From assembly GCA_013619155.1 (NCBI GenBank), contig JABXKT010000005.1:19296-83295 (forward strand): a stretch of 64,000 nucleotides of DNA. Reading direction: 5' to 3'. Below are positions 59,227-64,000 of the stretch, piece after piece. This stretch comes from Desulfobacteraceae bacterium (GTDB lineage: Bacteria; Desulfobacterota; Desulfobacteria; Desulfobacterales; Desulfolunaceae). The translations under genes were made by a program, and so were the position numbers. Numbering within the stretch: the first letter of the stretch is position 1; every line of letters begins with the position of its first letter. The notes beneath the pieces were generated by a model. The model ran no database searches and was not told the DNA's origin. It saw only the letters and a list, made by a program, of their open reading frames with translations.

Positions 59227-60629
59227 GGTGTCTCCTTGGCACCGGGAGGACTCAAGGGAATACGAAGGGTAAAGGTAGTGCCCTTGCCCAGATCGCTTTT
59301 CACATGGATGGATCCTCGGTGACGTTTGATGATGTTGTAGACCATGTTGAGACCGAGACCGGTCCCCTTTCCCACGGGTTTAGTGGTGTAGAAGGGGTCG
59401 AAAATCTTTTTCAGCGACTCCTTGGGAATGCCGGATCCGGTGTCGGATATGGCCACGATTATATGGGTGGGGTCATGGCGTGTAGTCACGGTGATGGTCC
59501 CCTTTTCCGTGATGGCATGGGCGCCGTTGACGAGAAGATTGATGAAGACCTGGTCCAGCTGGCGGGGGTAGCATCGAACCTCGGGGAGGGTTCCGTACTC
59601 TCTCTTTAAGGTGACCCTGTACTTGAGCTCACTGCCGACGATGTTGATGCTTTTATCGAGGTTGGTGTTGATATTGGCATAGGAGGGCTCCTCCTCGCCG
59701 GGGTGGGCAAAATCTTTAAGATCTTCAACGATCTTTCGAATCCGTTCGGCCCCGTCGATGGATTCGCCGATGAGGGGGGGGATGTCTTTGAGGATAAAGT
59801 CGATATCGGTGGTGCCACAAAAATCCTGGATATCGTGGAGGCATTGTCGCTCCTCCTCGGCACACGGTCCCTGGGCCTCTTTCCGGCAATGAACCAGGGC
59901 TCTCAGGCGGATGATGAGCTCGATGAGCTCCCCTGTATACTCCTCCAGGCTATTTAAGTTGCTGGTGATAAATCCCATGGGGTTGTTGATCTCGTGGGCA
60001 ACTCCGGCGGCCAGCTGGCCGATGGAGGCCATCTTCTCCTGCATCATAAGCTGTTCCTGGGTCTGGCGGATCTCCTTGGTTTTCCGTATCACCTCGTCGT
60101 TGAGGCTCGTGGCCAATAGGCGGTACTTCTTCTCAGATCTGGCCAGTTGGTAGGCTTTTTTCTTGAGAATCTCGAAGGAGTCCTCCACCGTCTCTCCATG
60201 GAGTTGTGTGGTCATGGCCAAGCTGTAGCCTCGTTTCATGATCTCGGTGATGGCCGTGTTTAAGAGGGTACCGGTGGCATCGATCTTTTCCCTCTCCTCC
60301 TCGCCGTCGAGACGGAACTCTAAAATGAGGTATCCCACCGGCTCCAGTTCGTGGAGGAGGGGATAGATAATGGCCTCTCCCTGGGGGGTGGGTTGGCATA
60401 CCTTGGTTTCGGGGCGAACCTGCACCACCCACTGATGGATGGCGCGCTTTATATCGCTGGGGGCTACGGTTGGGAGGAGGGGGGTGCCATCGGGCATGAT
60501 CACAGAGAGGTGACTCACCCCCAGGTGAGGCACCATACGGCTCCAGGTGAGAACCATCTCCGGGGGAAGCAGCTCACTTAAGGTGTACTCCCGGTCGAAG
60601 GGGGCCAGGGATTCGCGGGGTGTCTCCAT
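59223..60629 (-). CDS. Sensor histidine kinase, cytoplasmic
   Basis: A 468-residue soluble kinase. The N-terminal 120 residues resemble a small sensor domain (GVSHLSVIMPDGTPLLP, PVGYLILEFRLDG); a coiled coil leads to the dimerisation box with the phospho-His in GVAHEINNPMG (His212), then the ATPase lobe: N-box NLLVNGAHAI, G1 SDTGSGIP, G2 GKGTGLGLNMVYNIIKRH. There are no membrane helices. I start at ATG 60629, where AAGGAG is seven bases upstream, not at the in-frame TTG 60656. It overlaps the receiver-GspE gene by four bases, so it is the natural phosphodonor of that receiver. Confidence 0.92.
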   Translation of the reverse strand: METPRESLAPFDREYTLSELLPPEMVLTWSRMVPHLGVSHLSVIMPDGTPLLPTVAPSDIKRAIHQWVVQVRPETKVCQPTPQGEAIIYPLLHELEPVGYLILEFRLDGEEEREKIDATGTLLNTAITEIMKRGYSLAMTTQLHGETVEDSFEILKKKAYQLARSEKKYRLLATSLNDEVIRKTKEIRQTQEQLMMQEKMASIGQLAAGVAHEINNPMGFITSNLNSLEEYTGELIELIIRLRALVHCRKEAQGPCAEEERQCLHDIQDFCGTTDIDFILKDIPPLIGESIDGAERIRKIVEDLKDFAHPGEEEPSYANINTNLDKSINIVGSELKYRVTLKREYGTLPEVRCYPRQLDQVFINLLVNGAHAITEKGTITVTTRHDPTHIIVAISDTGSGIPKESLKKIFDPFYTTKPVGKGTGLGLNMVYNIIKRHRGSIHVKSDLGKGTTFTLRIPLSPPGAKETP

Positions 60630-60669
60630 GCATGGGCTCCTTGGCTTGAAGGTCAACGGTTATTGGGCG

Positions 60670-61323
60670 TTATGGGGATGGCTGGGGGAGGATGGCGAGC
60701 AGGTTCTCTTTGACAATGCGGTAGCTGCGGGCCAGGTCATGGATGGCGTCGAGGTGGTCGTAGGTGGCGGAGAGAATGGTTTCGAAGGTGGCCTGTACGC
60801 CAGTCCCCTTGAGGGCATTGGAGAAGGTGACGGGGCGCTGTGTCGGCCCCCACCGCTCTGTGATCTCCGCCTCACTGAGGATCTTGGGCAGGTCCCGTTT
60901 GTTGAATTGAACCACCAGGGGGAGGCGATGAAAGTCGAGACCCACACGTCCGGCATTGTTCTCCAGATTTTCAAAACTCTGGGCGTTGTTCATGGCTTGC
61001 ATCATCTGGGAGTCGGCCACGAATACGACACCATCGGCTCGGGAGAGGACCGCCTTGCGTGTGGCATCATGGGCCACCTGACCGGGAACGGTGAAGAGTT
61101 TGATCTTGAGCCGATACTCCCCGTCGGTGCGGGCAAGGATGGGGAGTAGGTCGAAGAAGAGGGTGCGGTCTCCCCGGGTCTCTAAACTCATGAGGTCTCC
61201 GCATTGCCGGGGATGGATGAGGTCATGGAGATGCATGAGGTTGGTGGTTTTACCGGAAAGGGCCGGGCCGTAGTAGACTATCTTGATGACAATTTTTTTT
61301 TCGTCTGTGAGGATCTCGGCCAT
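60670..61323 (-). CDS. MglA-type Ras-like GTPase
   Basis: A 217-residue small GTPase of the MglA family, known in Myxococcus to set cell polarity for type IV pili and gliding. Walker A is YYGPALSGKTTN (residues 17-28), followed by DRTLFFDLLP, TVPGQ (the DxxG position), DGVVFVADSQ and QFNKRDLP. The long family-type switch regions are intact. AAGGAG lies just upstream of the ATG. It sits between a response regulator and a histidine kinase in one operon; no MglB (roadblock) partner is present in the window. Confidence 0.92.
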   Translation of the reverse strand: MAEILTDEKKIVIKIVYYGPALSGKTTNLMHLHDLIHPRQCGDLMSLETRGDRTLFFDLLPILARTDGEYRLKIKLFTVPGQVAHDATRKAVLSRADGVVFVADSQMMQAMNNAQSFENLENNAGRVGLDFHRLPLVVQFNKRDLPKILSEAEITERWGPTQRPVTFSNALKGTGVQATFETILSATYDHLDAIHDLARSYRIVKENLLAILPQPSP

Positions 61324-61339
61324 GGGTCTCCTTGAAGAT

Positions 61340-61915
61340 TTAGTTCCCCCGGGTGCGGGTCATATCGTTTAGGATGGATGCCAGGGTCTTCTGAATGTGA
61401 TGATTGAGCTCTTGATACTGCCTTCCGGCCTCCTCCACCCGTGCCAGGCAATTCTTCAGCCGTCCCTCCACCTCCTCGTTGAGGGCGAGGAGGGCCTCAT
61501 TTTTCTCTTTGATCATCTGGGACATCTTCTTGTTGTCCATGGTGAGGTTGAAGTGGTCCACCCCGTTTTTTACCGACATCTTGAGCTCTGTCTTGCTCCA
61601 GGGCTTGTTGATAAAGCGGAAGATGTGTCCCTTGTTGATGACCTTGATGGTGGCATCGATATCGGAGTGACCGGTGAGCATGATACGCACGATGGAGGGC
61701 CACCTCACACGCACTTTTTCGAGGAATTCCGATCCGTCCATGGTTGGCATCATGCGGTCGGAGACCACAACGGCGGGGCCTATGGTCCGAATCTTCTCGA
61801 TGGCTGTGGCGGGATCGTCAAAGGCGTAAATTTCGTAGGATTCATTTCGGAAGGCCCGGGTGATGGCGTCTAAAATTCCCTTTTCGTCATCGACGAAGAC
61901 GACTTTTTTATTCAT
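61340..61915 (-). CDS. Response regulator with coiled-coil output
   Basis: A 191-residue protein: receiver domain (residues 1-122; acidic pair VFVDDEKG, phospho-acceptor in VVVSDRMMPTMDG, Lys in FINKPW) and a C-terminal helical tail (about 130-185) that looks like a coiled coil, with no DNA-binding or enzymatic output. The start is ATG 61915 with GAGGT upstream, at which the receiver begins. Its stop lies 16 bases before the GTPase gene. It is the first gene of the four-gene operon; a TATAAT (minus strand, 62062-62057) about 140 bases upstream may be its -10. Confidence 0.9.
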   Translation of the reverse strand: MNKKVVFVDDEKGILDAITRAFRNESYEIYAFDDPATAIEKIRTIGPAVVVSDRMMPTMDGSEFLEKVRVRWPSIVRIMLTGHSDIDATIKVINKGHIFRFINKPWSKTELKMSVKNGVDHFNLTMDNKKMSQMIKEKNEALLALNEEVEGRLKNCLARVEEAGRQYQELNHHIQKTLASILNDMTRTRGN

Positions 61916-62135
61916 GGGGTACCTCTGTCGTGGTGAGTGGCGGGGGCCTTGCCTTCTATATCGGGGGAGGGAGATAACAGGCCCATGGAGCGGGGTATGG
62001 TTGTGCACCCGGAAAAGGCCGGTAGGGAAGGGAACGCTCGTGGGGCCGGGGAATGGATTATACTATCACAGCCTGTTCCGGGGATGCAACTCCCCTGAAA
62101 CAGACTGTTTTATACGGGGCGGTGAGGGGTGCCCA

Positions 62136-63413
62136 TTATCCATCCGTCTTGCAAGCGCATCCGGGAAGGCGTGATGCCCCGGGAAGACGGCCGTAGGTGC
62201 TCTCCTCGGCGATGCGCAACAGGTCGTTGGGGGCGTAATCGCCATTTAGAGTAACGGTAACCGTGGTGTTGGGCTGGGCCACCTCCTGGCACTCCCCCTT
62301 GATACTCTGTATGGTACCGATGGTATCTATGGTGGCGGGCCCTTTTCGGGTGAGGATCTCCACCTCCTGACCGGATATGATCTTGTTGCGCACATGGAGG
62401 GTGACGGTGCGCCCATCCACCGCCACGATTTTTCCGGCGAACCGATGGATGGTGCCGGGGCGGGTGTCCTCGTAGTTGGGGGTGGTCTCTTTTTCGTACC
62501 CGAAAAAGAACCCGGTGGAGTACTCTCGGCTGTTGATGCGGGAGAGCTCTTCGTTCCACTCCGGGCGGGTCTTGTAGTGCGCGGGGGCATCGTAGTAAGC
62601 GTCGATGGCCTCGCGGTAGGTCTTGACCACCGAGGCGAGGTAGTTGATTCCCTTCATGCGCCCTTCGATTTTGAGGGAGGCGATGCCCCCTTCGATGAGG
62701 GCCGGGATATGATCGATCATGCATAGATCTTTGGAGTTAAAGATGTAGCTCCCTCGCTCATCCTCCATGATGGGGTGGTAGTGCCCGGGACGCATCTCCT
62801 CGACCACGCTGTATTTCCAGCGGCAGGGATGGCTGCATGCCCCCCGGTTGCTGTCCCGGTTGGTGAGGTAGCTGGAGAGGAGGCAGCGGCCGGAGTAAGA
62901 GATGCACATGGCGCCATGAATAAAGGCCTCTACCTCCACCCCACCATGCTTTACCACCCCTTCGATCTCCGTTAAGGGGAGCTCCCTGGCGACATTGATC
63001 CGTGTGGCGCCCAGGCTCTTCCAGAAGCGAGCCGTTCCCCAACTGGTGGTGTTGGACTGGGTGCTGATATGCAAGGGGATTTCTGGGGCGAGTTCCCGGG
63101 CCGCGGCAAAGATTGCCGGATCGGCCACGATGAGGGCATCGGGTTTGATCTGGGCGAGTTCTGCGAGGTAGTCCCGTACGCCATCCATCTCATCGTTTCG
63201 TGCGTAGACGTTGCACGCCACATAGACCTTGACGCCGTGGGCATGGGCATGGCGGATACCGTCTCGCATCTCGTCCAGGGTGAAGTTCCCTGAGAAGTTT
63301 CGAAGGGAGAAGGCTTTGCCTGCCAGATAGACCGCATCGGCACCATAGTGCACGGCAATTTCCAGTTTTTCCGGATTTCCCGCCGGGGCGAGGAGTTCTA
63401 CTCGGTTGGTCAT
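62136..63413 (-). CDS. Peptidase U32 family protein, TrhP/RlhA-like RNA hydroxylation
   Basis: A 425-residue protein of the U32 family. Known relatives TrhP (YegQ) and RlhA hydroxylate tRNA or rRNA rather than cut protein, and a cofactor-bound cysteine cluster is expected. Features are VELLAPAGNPEKLEIAVHYG at the start, AVYLAGKAFSLRN, GAMCISYSGRCLLSSYL, NRGACSHPCRW and SLKIEGRMKGINY. Start ATG 63413 is chosen because the fold begins there; earlier in-frame sequence is unrelated. Length fits TrhP-like proteins. It faces away from the MazG gene and is followed by the signalling operon after 220 bases. Confidence 0.88.
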   Translation of the reverse strand: MTNRVELLAPAGNPEKLEIAVHYGADAVYLAGKAFSLRNFSGNFTLDEMRDGIRHAHAHGVKVYVACNVYARNDEMDGVRDYLAELAQIKPDALIVADPAIFAAARELAPEIPLHISTQSNTTSWGTARFWKSLGATRINVARELPLTEIEGVVKHGGVEVEAFIHGAMCISYSGRCLLSSYLTNRDSNRGACSHPCRWKYSVVEEMRPGHYHPIMEDERGSYIFNSKDLCMIDHIPALIEGGIASLKIEGRMKGINYLASVVKTYREAIDAYYDAPAHYKTRPEWNEELSRINSREYSTGFFFGYEKETTPNYEDTRPGTIHRFAGKIVAVDGRTVTLHVRNKIISGQEVEILTRKGPATIDTIGTIQSIKGECQEVAQPNTTVTVTLNGDYAPNDLLRIAEESTYGRLPGASRLPGCACKTDG

Positions 63414-63632
63414 GGGTCTGGTATCCACTTTTATGCAGGGCCCCGGCCATGGAGTGGGCGGGGCAGATATTATAAGGTGATGCACACGCACCGCCTCCGG
63501 AAGGGAAGGGGGGCGCCTTACCGGGCACCGCTCGTGAGAGCCTGTCAACTCTACCAAAAGGGTCCCCTCTTTGCAACGCGCCATGTGACGAAAAGGGGCC
63601 CCATCACAGGTAAAATCAATGAAGGAGTCATC

Positions 63633-63992
63633 ATGAAAAAGGATGTGGGTGTACGTGAGTATCAGGCGGTGGTGGACCGGTGGATCAACGATATCGGCGT
63701 GCGGTATTTTTCCGAATTGACCAATCTGGGGATTCTTATGGAGGAGGCCGGTGAGGTGGCCCGGATCATGACCCGGGTCTATGGGGATCAGAGTTTTAAA
63801 CGGGCGGAGCCCAAGGAGGATTTAGGGGATGAGCTGGCCGATTTGATGTTTGTCCTCGTCTGTATTGCCAACCAGACGGGGGTGGATCTTCCCGAGGCCC
63901 TTGAGAAAAATATGATCAAGAAGAGCACTCGGGATGGGACCCGTCACCGGAATAACCCCAAACTCCGGGAGGAGGGTCCCGGGCAAGATTAG
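63633..63992 (+). CDS. MazG-like nucleotide pyrophosphohydrolase
   Basis: A 119-residue single-domain MazG-like protein. The metal-binding EExxE...ExxD pattern is seen as MEEAGEVARI and DELADLMFV. Members cleave dNTPs or related nucleotides for house-cleaning. A long N-terminal extension in frame is not used: ATG 63633 has GAAGGAG seven bases upstream. The tail (RHRNNPKLREEGPGQD) is basic to acidic and short. It is the last gene; eight bases of the window remain. Confidence 0.88.
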   Translation: MKKDVGVREYQAVVDRWINDIGVRYFSELTNLGILMEEAGEVARIMTRVYGDQSFKRAEPKEDLGDELADLMFVLVCIANQTGVDLPEALEKNMIKKSTRDGTRHRNNPKLREEGPGQD

Positions 63993-64000
63993 GGTTGGGG

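Overview
This 64 kb window is chromosomal and gene-dense. It most likely comes from a sulfate-reducing deltaproteobacterium (Desulfobacterota, probably Desulfobacterales; genus not assigned). The main evidence is a complete dsrMKJOP operon with a triheme DsrJ. Supporting signs are an ADH-synthase-type aldolase (alternative entry to aromatic amino acids, known in sulfate reducers and archaea), a large two-module acyl-CoA dehydratase activase, and a SahR-like ArsR-methyltransferase fusion beside metH. No rRNA, tRNA, CRISPR array, prophage or transposase gene was recognised.

Layout. 1-10 kb: 3' end of lysC, a PilZ protein, RbgA GTPase, FdhD, a fibronectin/beta-barrel surface protein and the 1371-residue activase. 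10.6-16.4 kb: dsrMKJOP plus an upstream RsbRD-domain gene, all on the minus strand, with a promoter whose -10 region carries an exact FNR-type palindrome. 16.6-24.8 kb: a sugar-phosphate isomerase-like TIM barrel, an NfeD/NfeD/FloA membrane-microdomain cluster, an acyltransferase, a (p)ppGpp synthetase and pyrE. 25.3-30.7 kb: ftsE-ftsX-envC-ctpA-yibQ, a cell-division and peptidoglycan-remodelling cluster. 31-38 kb: rplU-rpmA-obgE, proB, proA, nadD-rsfS, and a gpmI that lacks the catalytic-serine loop. 38-52 kb: small zinc and Fe-S proteins, DUF503, sahR-like, metH and uvrA. 52-56.5 kb: a membrane protein, a DnaJ-family co-chaperone, ADH synthase, a glycosyltransferase and a HAD-like protein. 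56.8-63.4 kb: a minus-strand signalling operon (response regulator, MglA-type GTPase, histidine kinase, receiver-GspE-zinc-ribbon ATPase) downstream of a U32 tRNA-hydroxylase-like gene. A MazG protein closes the window.

Three things stand out. (1) The ADH synthase gene has a sigma70-like promoter, a 25-codon leader peptide with seven consecutive Phe/Trp codons, a terminator and a possible antiterminator pairing: a textbook-like attenuator on an alternative-pathway gene. (2) An operon joins an Mgl-type polarity GTPase to a phosphorylatable GspE/PilB-like motor ATPase. (3) A dispersed intergenic repeat family (about a dozen copies) has hairpin arms that differ between copies yet keep pairing. 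One member has terminal inverted repeats and an 8-bp target duplication, so it looks like a non-autonomous mobile element.
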